Shown: positions 46,605 to 59,194 of the stretch, in pieces
How positions within the stretch are numbered: the first letter of the stretch is position 1
Layout of the letters: each line of letters opens with the position of its first letter
From: Peromyscus leucopus
Taxonomy: Eukaryota > Chordata > Mammalia > Rodentia > Cricetidae
Direction: 5' to 3'
DNA: 64,000 nt
Assembly: GCF_004664715.2 (NCBI RefSeq)
Contig: NC_051076.1
Span: forward strand, 1 to 64,000
Made by a program: the position numbers and the translations under genes
The notes under the pieces: generated by a model
The model's database searches: none
The model's input: the letters and a program-made list of their open reading frames with translations, nothing else
Told to the model about the DNA's origin: nothing

Positions 46605-48675
46605 TCTTACTATTGGTGATGTCCTTTAGATGCAAAAAATTTAAAAAATTCAGAGTATTAATATCTATAATACACAAAAAACTAAAGAAATTCTAAATAT
46701 AACGTAACAATAAAATTTTAAAATGGACTAGAGATCCAAATAAAGAGTTCTCAAAAAAAGACATTAAAAATGACTGATAAATATTTTTAAATGTGTTAAA
46801 TATCAATAGCCATCAGGGACATGCAAATTAAAACTATTGTCAATTCTATCTCATGCCAGTCAGAATGGTTATTATTAAGAAAGCAAATATCAACAAATGC
46901 TGTAAAGGATGTGGTCAACAATACTTATTCACTGTCAGTTGGAATTCAAACCAGTACAGCCACACTGGAAGTTAAAAAAAAAAAAGCTAGAAATAGAACT
47001 AACATATGACCAAGCTATAACAGTCCTGGGCATGTAGTTAAAAGAATTCTATATCCTACTACATGGTGGGATGCTTGCTCACCATGCTAGTGCTGTCCTA
47101 TTCACAACAGCTAGGAAATGGAATCGGCCTAGAATAATTAAAATATGGTATGTATACACAATGGAATTTTATTCACCTCTAAAGAAAAATAAGATTTGTA
47201 GGTAAATGGATAGAACTGGAAAAAATATATACAGAGTGAGACAACCCAGGCATAGAAGGACAATGCCACACGTTCTCTCTCATATGGAGATCCTAGCATT
47301 GATCTTTAGATTATGTTTTTAAATACCTTAGAAATAAGAAAACTAGACAAGGACAACAGAACAGGGGATTCCTTAAGGGAGGAAGGGACAGCAGAACATA
47401 AATGATGAAGCAGAAGAAGAGAGGGAGCATCAGAGAGTGGGAATGTTTTGGCAGGGGAAGGGCGGAGGATGGTGGAGATGATAGGGTAAGGGAGCAAAAT
47501 TAAACAAAGGGAAAGGGATAGGAAAACCCACATGGAAATAACTTTTAATTAGTGTATAAAGGCTTATAATATTTTTGAAAGAACTAGAAGGAGATGCTCT
47601 GCATAGTCACATAATGTCTATAAAAGCCCAGGGTTGTTAAACAAAATTGCCAGTGACAGATGTGAAATACTTCCTTATGAATTATTGGTCAGGAAAGTCC
47701 TTGGAGACTCTGAAAACCATACAGGTTCCTCTTAGTTATCCACAAGAACTAATTAATAATGCCCTATCGCTGAAGACAGGACACAACACTCATTACAAAA
47801 CGGACTGACCAAGAAAGAAATGAACTGGAAGCTTCTTCCCTGCTGCCTAGCTTTCAGAATCCTGAAAGGCACTGTGAAAGCTCCTGGGGAGGAAATGGCA
47901 TTAACCATCCTAACCAGATAGGAGCCCTACGAACTCTAGTGCTGACCTTCTAGGCAAGATATGTCCACCGGTGCAATGGCGACACATCTGTTATTGGAAT
48001 GACCAACTAGTCTCTGATTGGATCTGGGGTCTCCTCCACAGGAGGAGATTCATGCCCAATAATTCATAAAGACGGAGGCTGGGAGGGTCTGAGGCCTTGG
48101 AGGATGGGGAGGCACTTACTATTGTTGTGTAGCTATACTGGCATGGCCTCCTACTGCCTTATAACTACGTATACCCTCAGACAAATACCATTCTCCACCT
48201 TAATCAGAGAAGCTTCTCTTTGCAATGAATGGCAGTGAATGCATAAACTCATAGATGCTCTAGGTTTGAGAATAAGTGGCAGCTGATTGCTCAGCCCTAA
48301 ACAGAGTATTGGTGCCACCCTATCTAAGTTTCAGGAAACATTGCAGAGGTGAAACAGGAATATACGAGCCAGAAGGCAAGTTTGAAATACTATCTTCTGA
48401 AAATGACACAGTCACAGCAATCATGCCGTCTCCTCTGATCCTACACAAGTCTGGACATGTGAATTAATCATGTACATGGGGTGGAGGTTCATGGTGCCCT
48501 ATTCCTACCTACAGAAGCATTTAATACTGGTGGACTGTGGAGAGAGGCAGCCATTGTCTGCAGCTGTAGACCCCCAGGTGAGCCCACCAGGATCTAATGG
48601 AAAGTTCCAAGCTGACAGTCACAAAGAAGCCCTTGATAAACCAAGTTCCCCAACAGTACAATTGTCATGCTTGTC
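46605..48675 (+). mobile_element. L1 3' part: ORF2 end and long 3' UTR
   Basis: 'agccatcagggacatgcaaa', 'tatgccagtcagaatgg'-like text, 'tatgtatacacaatggaatt' and 'gtaaatggatagaactggaa' mark the ORF2 end (to about 47570). 'tgtccaccggtgcaatggcg', 'aatcagagaagcttctcttt', 'attgctcagccctaaacaga' and 'agacccccaggtgagcccac' mark the 3' UTR. It is degenerate, lies in the ARB2A intron and is antisense to it. Confidence 0.82.
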
Positions 48676-48805
48676 TGAGGTAGGGTCTTGTGTAGCTAGA
48701 CTGGCCTCAAGCTTGCCACAGAATAGAAGACAACCCTGAACTCTTTCTTAATCCCCCTGACTCCAACTCCATGTGCAAGGATAATAAAAAGTTACCACCA
48801 CCCCC
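48676..48805 (-). repeat. Old B1 (PB1-like), minus strand
   Basis: 'ctgaggtagggtcttgtgta', 'gctagactggcctcaagctt' and 'aaaaagttaccaccaccccc' match a diverged reverse-complemented B1. Confidence 0.65.
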
Positions 48806-50034
48806 AGATCTCAATCAACATTTTAAGCAATGGAAAATTACTCCTTTGAATTCCAGCATAATGTGTTTATAACTAGAGGAACAATTATTTTTGAAAAAAA
48901 AAAAACAAACAAACTATAATTCAACTCAAGATGAAGGAGGCCATGAATAAACTTAAGCAGTTGGAAAGCTGATTGAAAATGTGTGAAATTCAAAGTAGAA
49001 AAGACAACAATGAAGACAAAGCACAGAGAAATGCTAGTAATGAAATGGCAAGAGTGATATGTGAGCGAGTCAATGGGCAGCACTGACCACACTGAAGCAG
49101 AAAACTGACTCTGAACATGATAAATGTGTTTGCTCTGTGTAAGTTAGTGCTAATTTATATAGCAAAGTACCTACACGAATAAAATAGTTTTTCCTCACTA
49201 TCTCAACAGTTTGGAAATGACTACAACAAGGATGTTTATCTGCAAACACTGGCAAGCAACTGAGCTAAGCCTTTTAAAAACAAAACACAAAAGCCAATTC
49301 CAATACACTTGAATTTTCATGCCCCCAGACCAGTGAGGCTACACTGAATAATTTTTAGTGTTTAGCAATTCACTGAGGAATTGTTAAACAACAAACAGTG
49401 GTGTTTCACTTAAACAAGGTGAAATTTTTATAGAGAAGTCATTAAGGTAACATACAACTCTAACAGCCTACATGGTGTGGAGATGCCGCAAGTGAGAACA
49501 TTCTCTGCTTATTATCCTATGCTTGAGCAGAACATAAGCATGATCGTGACACTGACTGTTAATCACGTGTTTCCCAAAATGCTGCCACATTATGTAACGT
49601 GACCATGTAGAAAAGACAGCATTTTTTAATTTACAAAGGGAAAATTATTAAGCAAAAATGAACACAGTGCTAATTTCATGTCTTATATAACATTAATTTC
49701 TCTAAACTTATTTAATTTGTACACTAAATTTAAAATGAGAATTTCAAATTTATAAAACAAAGTTCTCTAATTTCATGTTTTCTTTATAGAAAAATTAATG
49801 AAGTTCCATCATAAAACACTCTCGATAACAAAGGCAATTGTGATTTGTGCTTTAAATCTAAAGACCAAAGTATGATTAAAGGTTTCCAAAGAGCCAGAAA
49901 TATTACAGTCAAAGGAAAAAATATCAATGGTAACAATGGATTAAATTAACACTGTCTAAATGTGCTTCTTCAGAAACTGAATCAAGTGATACAATTTTAC
50001 TTTAACTTCCACAAATAACAAATGTATACAGGTT

Positions 50035-50160
50035 GTTTGCTTGCTTACTTTGAGACTCACCATGTAGCCTCAGCAGGCCTGGAACTCAATATGAAGACCA
50101 GGCTGTCCTCGAACTCATCTACCCACTAAGTTCTAGGACTAAAGGCATGTGCCGTGGTAG
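50035..50160 (-). repeat. B1 SINE, minus strand
   Basis: 'gactcaccatgtagcctcag', 'gaccaggctgtcctcgaact' and 'aggactaaaggcatgtgccg' are B1 blocks in reverse. Confidence 0.85.
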
Positions 50161-50164
50161 GCAA

Positions 50165-50970
50165 CTTCCATGTACAGTTTCTACAGAATAAGAAAGTACG
50201 CCTGACGTTGAGAATTCTGACTCTCCACAGGATAGCCATACTGACTGTCACAAAGATGCTAAAATTTAGGCTTCCATGCTTTTCTAAAAGAAGCTGTTTC
50301 AAACTAGAACAAGATATGGCTTATCTATGGCATGCAATAATATTTTCTTTATTATTACAAGTACCAAGAGTGTTTACAACTTAAAGAGCTAACTTCAATA
50401 AGCACTTACTGAGTTGAGTGAATCAAAGAATGAATAACATTATTATTGATCACTAGAGGTTATATTTAGAAAATTAAATAAAAATAGTTTTTAGTAGGAC
50501 TATGCAATAAAAAATGAGAATCTAAACATTTAAGATATATTCAAACTCCCTAATAACATGACCCAAGATATCTAAAAATCCTGTGTGAAAGTTCACAGAA
50601 ATTACCTATGTGCAAAGGTTTATATATTAAATAAGTCAATTTCATTGTCATCTGGACTCTTAAATCATAAAATGAAAGAGTTGTCAGGAAGAGCAAAATT
50701 TATCTGATCTACTCCAATCAACATTTTACATGTATGATGACCACTTCTTCATTTTAAAAGCTTAGCACTTCATGATGTAAACTAAAAATACATATATGCA
50801 TGCAATAAGAATTAGGAAAAAGGGACCCATATATTAAAAAAAAAAGAAGGGTCTGCATGTATTGGAGTATCTGGAGGGAGGAAAAGGAAGAGAGCAATGC
50901 TGTAATTAGATTATAAACTCAAAAAAAGATAGAAGTTCTGTTTAGAATTTGAGTCTAAGAACAGATTCCA
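50165..50970. other. AT-rich intronic DNA, no gene recognised
   Basis: No repeat family or exon is recognised between the two minus-strand B1 copies. Confidence 0.5.
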
Positions 50971-50984
50971 AACTTTTTCTTCCT

Positions 50985-51130
50985 TTTGGTTGTTTGAGAC
51001 AGAGGTTTTTTGTATAGGCCTGTTTGTCATGGGACTAGCTCTCTAGACCAGGCTAGCCTTGAACTCACAAAGATCTACCTGTCTACCTCCCCAGTGCTGG
51101 GATAAAAGATGTGAGCCACCAGTGCCCAAC
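50985..51130 (-). repeat. B1 SINE, minus strand
   Basis: 'ctctagaccaggctagcctt', 'gaactcacaaagatctacct' and 'cccagtgctgggataaaaga' with 'gagccaccagtgccc'. Confidence 0.88.
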
Positions 51131-51261
51131 TTAAAATTTTGTAATTCCAAAAGAAAAGGTGCAAAATTCCTCAGTCCTCTAATAAAGAAGAAAGAAGCAG
51201 TATTGAAAAACAGGACTGACTTTGGGAATGCAGAGAAAAAGACACATTTTTGTGGAAATAA

Positions 51262-51470
51262 GGGCTGAAGAGATGTCTCAGTGGTAAGAGCAGCACTGGT
51301 GGCTGTCCCAGACAGCCAGGGTTTGATCCCTAGACCTACACATAGTTACAACTGTCCAAACTCCAGCTCCAGGGAATCGAATGCTCTCTTCTGGCCTGTG
51401 CGGGCACCAGGAATGCAGGTGGTGCACAAAAATATATGCAGGCAAGACCCTCATTAAAATATAAAATTGA
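51262..51470 (+). repeat. B3 SINE (B2 family)
   Basis: 'agggctgaagagatgtctca', 'gtggtaagagcagcactggt', 'ccagctccagggaatcgaat' and 'gctctcttctggcctgtgcg' followed by an A-rich end. Confidence 0.9.
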
Positions 51471-51850
51471 GAAAGAAATTAAATGAAAACAAGTTTCAAA
51501 GAATCAAACAATACTTAAGGAGTTAATGAATACCTATTACAATGTGAAGCACACTGATTTATATGAAACAAATAAAAACATTCAGGTGGAAGAAGACAAG
51601 GTGAAAGAGAACCCTCTCTGTCATCATGTTAAAAACAGACTGGAAATCATCACTGTTCATTGTTTACATTGATAGCATTACTTTGTAAGAACTAGTACAG
51701 AAGAGTAAGGTTACCTACAGGCAGTGAATTGCCAGCAGCAACACAGGAGCACATTTAATCTACAACAAAAATTTTCTCCTAGATTGAAAACCATTTTACA
51801 TGGAAAAAAGCATTTTATTTGGGATAAATACTTTTGAAAATTGAACTTAC

Positions 51851-51916
51851 TGGAATAGAGATTTTTTGCAAATTGCAGTCCTTTTCCAGGAGCTCATAGA
51901 CATATTTTGTGATGAT
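51851..51916 (-). CDS. ARB2A: ARB2A (FAM172A) internal coding exon, 22 codons
   Basis: Read on the minus strand, the exon follows a pyrimidine-rich acceptor (TTTCTTCCTTAG) and ends at a strong donor (CCA|GTAAGTTC). It encodes 22 residues with no partial codons (phase 0 at both ends): IITKYVYELLEKDCNLQ then KISIP. This matches the stretch of the ARB2A/FAM172A protein just before the Arb2 domain core; the human protein as I recall it differs only at a few positions after DCNL. ARB2A is a largely nuclear protein related to fission yeast Arb2 and has been linked to Argonaute-2 and co-transcriptional splicing control. The next exon (44928-45119) is 6,731 bp downstream in gene direction and continues the reading frame exactly. 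The preceding exon, expected to end near ...RYEALGE, was not found in the 12 kb to the right. At 66 bp this exon is too short for an ORF scan to isolate, so identification rests on residue match plus splice sites. Confidence 0.94.
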
Positions 51917-52359
51917 CTAAGGAAGAAATAAATAAAATATTAAGATTCAATATCATCCACTATCAAGATACATTTGTTTTGATAAACTATTGAAAGTTAT
52001 TGCTCTAAGTAATTATCTCTTCAAATTTTCTCCTTTGAAAGTTCTGGTATCACACAGACTCTTCCTAAGCAGTGGAATGTGCTACTTTCTGCTGCTATGT
52101 GGATGGCTATGAAGGGTTAGAATGAGTTTTACAAATTCACAGAAAACACATAAGACTTTCTCCTTGGGAAATGAATATTCTGCAGCTTTGAAGTGTTTTT
52201 AGAAACTGTTCCTCCTACAATTTCTCCATAGGTGTTATAGCTAATGTAATTTCTCAAGGGATTGGAATCTTCACACCCATTTGAGCAAGAAAGAAAAGTA
52301 TATGAGAAGTATTATGAGCAGAAAAGGAAAATCAATCCAATCAATGCTGTGTTTATGAG

Positions 52360-52875
52360 AGTCAAGAAACATGGTCTCTACAAAGATGTCTACATCCCAA
52401 CTCCTGAACATTTGCATGTGTTAGGTTACATGGTAACAGACCTGCACATATATTGTTGTTAAGGACCTTGAGAAAAAGATTTACTGGGATTAACGAGGTG
52501 AGTCAAATCAAATCATTTATGTTCTTAAAAGTGGAAAGTTAAAGAAGTATGATGTGTTGCAGATATGACAGGTAGGAAGGACTCAACTGGATTGGCTGGG
52601 TTTGAAAGTTAAGAAGAGCACAGGCCAAGAGCTATGTCCTCTGAGGACCTGTAGTTGGCAGCCTATACAAACATGAGAGTTCAGTGTCATCCATGCCAAT
52701 AACACAAAAACAGGACACCAATTCTTCCCAGCCTAAAACTGACTATCCTTCCCTTCATTTCACTCTGGTGCAGCTCCTACTGGACTTCTGACCCACAGAA
52801 TTACAGGATAATAAATTTGTATTGCTTCTAGCCATGAAACTAATGATAATTTGTTAGAGCAGCAATATGAAATAT
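52360..52875 (+). mobile_element. MLT1 LTR (ERVL-MaLR), ancient
   Basis: Ordered blocks 'acatcccaactcctgaacat', 'gttacatggtaacagacctg', 'ggaccttgagaaaaagattt', 'ctgacccacagaattacagg', 'ataataaatttgtattgctt' and 'gataatttgttagagcagca' match the MLT1 LTR end with its AATAAA region. It is a solo LTR; no internal retroviral sequence follows. It lies 0.45 kb upstream of the 22-codon exon in gene direction. Confidence 0.82.
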
Positions 52876-52879
52876 ATGA

Positions 52880-53770
52880 TTTATTTGGTAGGCAATAAAC
52901 AAGGATAGGTAGGCCTGAAATAGGGGCAAATATTTAATAGGCAGTTTGAATGGTCATTGTAAGAGTGTTTCTTTCTCCTGAAGACATCTGTAGTTCCTTT
53001 AGTCAAAATACCTCACATACTAATTTCAGTGGCAACCTATGTCAATTGTTCTGAAACAAAATGAGTTTTTTTAAATAACATTAAGATGTTGATTGCTTTG
53101 GTGTCATATTCATTAATCTAAAACAGATTCTTTAGCCCACTTTCTTTAACAAAGTTAAAAGTCTTATGTACATACATACATTCATTTTATCTCAGAAATA
53201 GTTCCATAGATGTGAAAAAATGACTGGTAACAGTCATTTCAAAACCTATAACACATTAAACTAAACTATCTAGTTACTAGTCTAATCATATCTCTTTACT
53301 TAACATGATAGCTAATACTATGTTCCCTATAATTTCACTGGAAGACAGTGACAATATACACTCTAGAGAACATCAAAAACATCTAAATTCAGACTTAAAA
53401 GCATATATGAAGCACTAATACAATGGCCTATCACTTCAAGAGAAATGACTTAAATGAGATTAACTAAAATTACTGGTTTGACACTCCTGAAATCTTTAGC
53501 ATATTGTAATACATAAAGGGACAACAAAATAAATTAAATCTGCATGCAAATATCTGAGACATAATTTGAGAAAAGTTAAGATTTTTGATAATTAAACCTT
53601 ATATCAATATAAACTATAGAACCAGAAATAATTCTTTATTTTGATATTATAATTCAAATATTCTAAATTTGCTTATATTTGGCCTCTAAGACAAGTGTCT
53701 ACTCTGGAACTTATACTATATCAAACCACATAATAAAACCATGTATCTAATAAGAGAGAAATACTGCCTG
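52880..53770. other. AT-rich intronic DNA, no gene recognised
   Basis: No repeat or coding signature seen. Confidence 0.5.
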
Positions 53771-53776
53771 TAATGG

Positions 53777-54220
53777 ACAGTTTTGGTTGTCAGCTTGAAT
53801 CCATGTGAAATCAACTAAAACCCAAGCTGCTAGCAACCTCTATGAGGGATTTTCTCCATACTCTCTGTGAGGGTCCATACTCTCTGGCAGCACACATAAA
53901 AGGCTGTGGCAGAAGGAAACTGCTGTATGCCCACTTTCCCTCACTCTTGTTGGCACGTTTGTCTTTCCTGTTGCTGTGGTTAATATTAAATACTTCGTCT
54001 TCAGAATGACAATGTAACCGATGACCACCAGCTCTCCAGGAATCCTCCATGACTCCAGCACCTGATTGAGACTGCTGAAGCATCTGTCGTTGAGAAGTGA
54101 ACACCTCCCCGATTCTCTGCTGTTCCACTGTTGTTATCCTATAAGGTAGTCCAATAAGTCCTCTGTCCTACACACATTCATTCTACCGGCTCTAACCATC
54201 TAGGAAACCCTAATACACTA
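53777..54220. repeat. Rodent interspersed repeat (GTTGTCAGCTTG type)
   Basis: 'ttggttgtcagcttgaatcc', 'atcaactaaaacccaagctg' and 'tgagggattttctcc' at the left with 'ctaggaaaccctaatacact' at the right frame a common muroid repeat. The minus-strand 105-codon frame is fortuitous. Confidence 0.55.
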
Positions 54221-54224
54221 CCTC

Positions 54225-55430
54225 GCTTGCCCACTTTCCTTTGCTCACTACTTCCTGTCTTCACAAGTATAGGAAGACTGTCCTCTTACTCTAGGTGCCC
54301 TCTCAGAGACAGACCACATGGCAACCATTTAAGGACACAGTTTCTCAGCACAATTCCCTCTGAACATGACGGAGGACCATTACTTAACACACTAGTCTAA
54401 CAATATTCCTGTCTGTTACATTAGTCAGTCCTGGGACAATGTGATGGAGCTTCAGCCATCTTTGAATATTAAGGATATTTTAAGGTGAGAAATGAGTTTT
54501 CCTCTGTGTCCATTCTCTCTACATTGTTGGGCAGAGAGAAACATTTCCAGTTTGAAAACACCTTTTCTACTTGCTCAATCAAGGAATTGGAAGGAAGCAT
54601 TCAGGATGCACTCATTGTTTTCCAGATTACATAGGATTGTAGTCTGCGGTTTAAAAAAAATGAAAAGATTCATTTTAAAAAGATGAAGTACTGTTAGAAT
54701 GTTGTTGAGGTTTGAATATTACCTGGAAACTATGTCTAACGGTGGGAAGAAAGGGATTAAGAGACTAAACATACTCTAAACTTGTATCTTCTTTCTAATA
54801 ATTGGTGGAATATCCAGTTTCCACCTAGCACATAAAGAGTCAAAAGTAGTTACTTGGGACCTCAGAAACAAATACTGAACAAACTGAAAGCCATCAACAT
54901 TCTTGGCTCCAACAGAGACTGGGGACATAGGACAACACACAGCTTCCCTGAGCACTGGACAGAAGGGCAGGCAGCGGAGGAGAACAGACCTACTGAGACA
55001 AAGGCCCAGCAGAGATCTTGCACGGCAGCAGGAGCAGAGCGGAAACATCTTTGAAACTCTAATGGGCTCATTTCTAGGGCCTCTATCTGGATTTCAAAGT
55101 TAAGAATAGGCTCAATTGACCTAAAAGTGGGGATGGCAAACTTGGGTTACCTCAAGAAACCCTGGACACCGTGTACTTAGACATAAGTCTTTCTGATTCT
55201 CCTGGGAGAGAGGAGTCGCGAATTTTAAATATTCTCCAGCTTTCTAACTTTCTTAATAAGACATAATTTCAAAAGAAACTGTTTTAGCAGAGCCTCTCTG
55301 GTCTGTAAGGACATGCCTAACCTGTATCCCTTAAAGAACTAAAAGACGACCATGGACATAAAGATATGAGAGGAAAGAGGCCAAAACCTCACCTCAGACA
55401 ACCCAATGGTAGCCAACAGGTCTGAGCCAC
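54225..55430. other. Intronic DNA, no gene recognised
   Basis: Several overlapping frames of 64-90 codons at 54776-55103 lie in locally GC-richer DNA, with no splice borders or protein motif. I could not assign this segment. Confidence 0.45.
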
Positions 55431-55434
55431 GACA

Positions 55435-55800
55435 ATTTGTTTTGATAGTGGACTTGATCAGATTTAGAGTCACCTAGGAACCAGACCTCTGGAGGTGTCG
55501 GGGAGGGGGTTTCTAGAGAGTTTTAATTGAAGTTAGAACATCTGTGCTAAATACAGAAAGCACATTCCATGGGCTAATGTCGCAGACTGAATAAAAGGAG
55601 AAAACAAGCTGAGTGCCAGCTCCTACCTCTCCTGCTTCCTGACTAGAGACACAACGTGACCAGCCTCACACCACCGTTCCCACGGCTACAGCTGCTCTCA
55701 TTGTCCGTCCACAGCTTTGCTGAGATGTACTGTACCTTCACATAGTGAAGCAAAGGGAACCTCTCCTTTCTTAAGTTACTTTTGAAAGGTTTAAAACAGA
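55435..55800 (+). repeat. Rodent interspersed repeat, related copy
   Basis: 'tcagatttagagtcacctag', 'cattccatgggctaatgtcg', 'cagactgaataaaaggagaa' and 'ctcctgcttcctgactagag' match the same broad family as 23450-23740. Confidence 0.6.
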
Positions 55801-55849
55801 GCACTGAAAAAATAATACAACTGCTTACCTCCTACCTAGAGAAATACAA

Positions 55850-56770
55850 AGCCTCATTATTAATCAATCAACCTCAATACGTAATATTGGACTTTTAACA
55901 ACAAAATTATCAGGCATACTAAAAGCCAACAAGCACCGTAACAGAACAAAAAGAAAACAAACATGAACTATCCAGTCTGAAGATAGAACCAGGATAAGAA
56001 CTGACTCAATCTTGACATGGATGCTAGAATTATCAAGCTGAGAGTTAAAAACAACTGTAAGCAGTATACTAATACCTTTGCTAGAAAAACGAGACACCAC
56101 AGGAGAAGAAATGGATAGTGTAAGAAGACACACACAAACAAGGAAAGGTAGAACAGTGGCTATAAATGAAGCGAACGCCTTCAATGAGGTCTTAGCAAAC
56201 TGATTACAACCAACTAGTGATCTTAAAGATATGTCAATGGAAACTTAATTTTAAATATGGGGGGGGCAAAATATCACATAATTTTGGGGAAAAAGCAAAA
56301 GGTGAAACTTTTCCAAAATGATAAGGAACAACTTGAAGAAATAAAGAGCAATAACTCACAGAAATTTATGACACACATAATAGATCCAGAGAGTACACAG
56401 ACCACAAGACAGACAAATGCAAAAAAAAAAAAAAGCTATACCCAGTCTTTGCATACAGTGTACAAAACAAAAAATGGAATTTTAAAAACATCCTGGGGGT
56501 GGAGTGTGAGGCCATTTTAACTACAAAAGCCAAACAAGAAATAGGAACAAGGTGGAACACACAGTACTTAAAAGTAGAAATTGTCCATGAAAAATCCTGA
56601 ACCCTGTAAAATTATTCTGAAAACTGAGAGAGAAATAAAGACTTTTATTACAAATAAATAAATAATTCAGAGGGGGCAAAAACCCAGTAATGTCAGAAGT
56701 TTGGATCTACGCAAACTGTACCTGAGAAGCAAGATATGAATGTAAAACAAAATATTTTTATTTCTTATTC
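55850..56770 (+). mobile_element. Ancient L1 (L1M-like) 5' UTR/ORF1 region
   Basis: 'gatgctagaattatcaagct', 'gaacgccttcaatgaggtct' and 'gatatgtcaatggaaactta' resemble the ORF1-upstream part of old mammalian L1. 'ctgagagagaaataaagact' and a later 'cagagggggcaaaaa' resemble the ORF1 C-terminal part. It is heavily diverged. Confidence 0.55.
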
Positions 56771-56805
56771 TTATCAAACAGGTAAGAGCTTGTTAAAGAT
56801 GTCTC

Positions 56806-56960
56806 CAATAATGCTGGAGAGACAGCTCAGTGGTTCCAGCACTTCCCTCAAAGGGACACATGCTTGGTTCCCAGCACCTATGTCTGGTGGTTCCTAATTT
56901 CCTGCAATTTGAGCTCTAAGGATGTAGACACCAACACTGATGCCCTTCCCTCCAAAAGCA
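56806..56960 (+). repeat. B2/B3 SINE, partial
   Basis: 'gctggagagacagctcagtg', 'gttccagcacttccctcaaa' and 'gcttggttcccagcacctat' with 'gatgcccttccctcc'. Confidence 0.8.
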
Positions 56961-56999
56961 GCACTGAAATCACTCTACCAGGTCATAATTAAGACTGGG

Positions 57000-57600
57000 G
57001 CGAGGTAAGGGAAACAGCTGTGAATAAGACTCTAAAAAGGGACCTTTCCCTGTTTGGAGTCTGGGGTTGAAGAACAATGAAGTAAACTAGGTTTGATTGA
57101 TTCACAGCAATATCAATTTTATTAGATAATCTTATTAACTATGTGAAACCAGAACTGTATTGGGCTCGTTATAAAATAGTAACTTTGGTGCAAACGATAA
57201 AACACTGACATCAGTCTTGCAGCCATCAAACACATCTCCTAGGGAAGATTCCTAAATGCTAAGAAAATCCTGACACTGGGATAAAAGTGGATGAGTTGAA
57301 TCAAAGAGAAAATTCCAAAAATTTAAATGTGTTCACGAAATGCAATATTTTCTGCAAAGAAAATCACAGAAATCTAACTCAATAGATGACCTGAGTTCAG
57401 AAAATGTGGAATAAGGAATTCTAAGGAAAAATTTTAAAACATTTAAAAATAACTTTGAAGCATTTTAGAAACAATTCAAAATATTTATGTCAACATCAAA
57501 TGAAATCAATTTAATTGATCACATAGCTATCAAAATCAAGTTTAGCATGGAGTTTTATTATATGTGAAGTTAACATTTTAGAAAACAGCCTTTACTCTAA
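57000..57600. other. AT-rich intronic DNA, no gene recognised
   Basis: No repeat family or exon is recognised. Confidence 0.45.
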
Positions 57601-57609
57601 CACACTTTA

Positions 57610-57985
57610 TTAAAATATGTATCTGGAAGATCAATCTTCACTGGATTTATAACCATCTAGGGGTCAGAGCTCTGGGTGTCCAGGTTTACAAATGACCAAG
57701 TGAGAAGGGAAGACACAAGCTCAACACAGGGTGTGTCATCCTGTGAGACTGGAGCCCAGGCTAAATAACAGGGACAAGCACCAGATGAGGCCACACTTCT
57801 CACTGGTCACCACAGCTGTGAGTAGACAACCTCCTGACACAGTATGCAGGACATGGCTCTACCGCCCAACCCTCCCTTCTGTGATGAACTGTATCCCTTA
57901 CATAGACTCAAAATGAAGCTTTCTTCCCTGAAAGCTCCCTCGTGATCACAGCCATGAGAAAAGTAACTAATACATTACTCATTTA
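57610..57985 (+). repeat. Rodent interspersed repeat, third related copy
   Basis: 'cactggatttataaccatct', 'aggctaaataacagggacaa', 'ttctgtgatgaactgtatcc' and 'ccatgagaaaagtaactaat' fit the same family as 55435-55800. Confidence 0.55.
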
Positions 57986-58438
57986 GTAATACTCAGACAC
58001 TCTTATTCAGTTATGTACATATGAAAATATCAGTCTATCTAAGTAAAGATTACTTTTAGAGTTATATAGCATTTTAAAATCTTATGTAACATTTTTAAAG
58101 AGTGACATTCATCTTGTCTATAACAGAAAACACACAATTGGTAGGAGATCCAGGTGTGAGTAATGACTTGATGTAGAACATGTTTATCTTCAAAACAGTA
58201 GGTTAGAAATACTCACAAAATTTAATTTTTACCTTCAGTACCAAAGAATTTATGGTTCAATCAAATCAGTTTTAGTATTACAGCAGAATAATATACTATT
58301 TTCAAAAGTACTAAAAGTTAAACAGATAAATATTCTCCATACTGAACTTCTTATAAATTAATTAATTTTGAAAAAAGTATGGGAAAGTTAATAATTGTTG
58401 TAGCATAAATTAACTTCTAAATCAAATAATCATTCTTT

Positions 58439-58439
<1 letters not shown>

Positions 58440-58481
<42 letters not shown>
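58440..58481. repeat. (AC)21 microsatellite
   Basis: Uninterrupted AC dinucleotides. Confidence 0.97.
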
Positions 58482-58483
<2 letters not shown>

Positions 58484-58649
58484 GACTAGTGAGCTTTCCT
58501 TTCTATTTTCCCTAATTTTATGTTTTAGATACGTCTTTTATAAATCACATGTATAAATTTTATATTGTTACTTTTGGTTTCTATTGCCAAGCTTACTCTA
58601 ATGTATTATAATTATTGAACTGGATTTTATTTTGTACCTTTTTTTGAGT

Positions 58650-58770
58650 TCCATTTTTGATGCTGTTTGGGGGACACTGTTTGTTTTTTCCTCCTAACAA
58701 TGTTCCCTAGGCTGTACTCAAACTCCTGCACTTGGATCATCCTTTTACCCCAGCCTATAGAGTGCCTGTA
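58650..58770 (-). repeat. Old B1-like fragment, minus strand
   Basis: 'ccctaggctgtactcaaact' and 'cctgcacttggatcatcctt' resemble a diverged reverse-complemented B1. Confidence 0.45.
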
Positions 58771-58974
58771 GAAACAGAACTAGTCAGTCATATCTGGGTT
58801 TCTCTACTGTCTGACAGTTAAATTTTCTTTATTCCTGCCTTTCTGGTTCAAACATTATACATTTTCAAACTGTTCTCTAGTGGCAAGCTTATAATTTTAG
58901 AATGACTATTTACATGTAACTTCTAACATCTATGTCTTTATTGTCATTTTAGAATTTTGGCAAAATTGTATATT

Positions 58975-59170
58975 ATGTTTTATTTATTGGGTATACATGT
59001 ATGTATGTTTGTATATAGATACATGCTTACCCAAAGTGCATGCATGGAGGTCAGAGGATAACTTACAGGAGTCAGTTCTCTCCTTTCCACGTGAGTGCCG
59101 AGGACTGAACTCAGTTCACTAGGGTTGGGAGCAAGTGGCTTGACTCACTGAGACACACTAGTGACCCACT
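58975..59170 (-). repeat. tRNA-derived SINE, minus strand
   Basis: 'atggaggtcagaggataact', 'caggagtcagttctctcctt' and 'gaggactgaactcagttcac' with 'tcactgagacacac' are the reverse of the SINE type at 37263-37440. It abuts the L1 fragment. Confidence 0.75.
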
Positions 59171-59194
59171 GTTCACATTTTACATGGCAAAGTG

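Larger units (their letters stand above)
45120..51850 (-). other. ARB2A: Complete ARB2A intron (6,731 bp, phase 0)
   Basis: This is the GT-AG intron between the two recognised exons; the donor reads GTAAGT and the acceptor GATTACAG on the minus strand. It contains a (GATA)n/Z-DNA-like tract, an L1 3' part with an attached old B1, two B1 copies in gene-antisense numbering, and a B3 SINE. 45120-46369 and 48806-50030 are AT-rich sequence in which I see no repeat or gene. The open frame near 45.8-46.0 kb has no recognisable homology. Confidence 0.9.

Noticed and set aside
52262..52462. 66-codon frame starting MESSHPFEQE
   Set aside because: It overlaps the start of an MLT1 LTR, has no splice borders and shows no homology.
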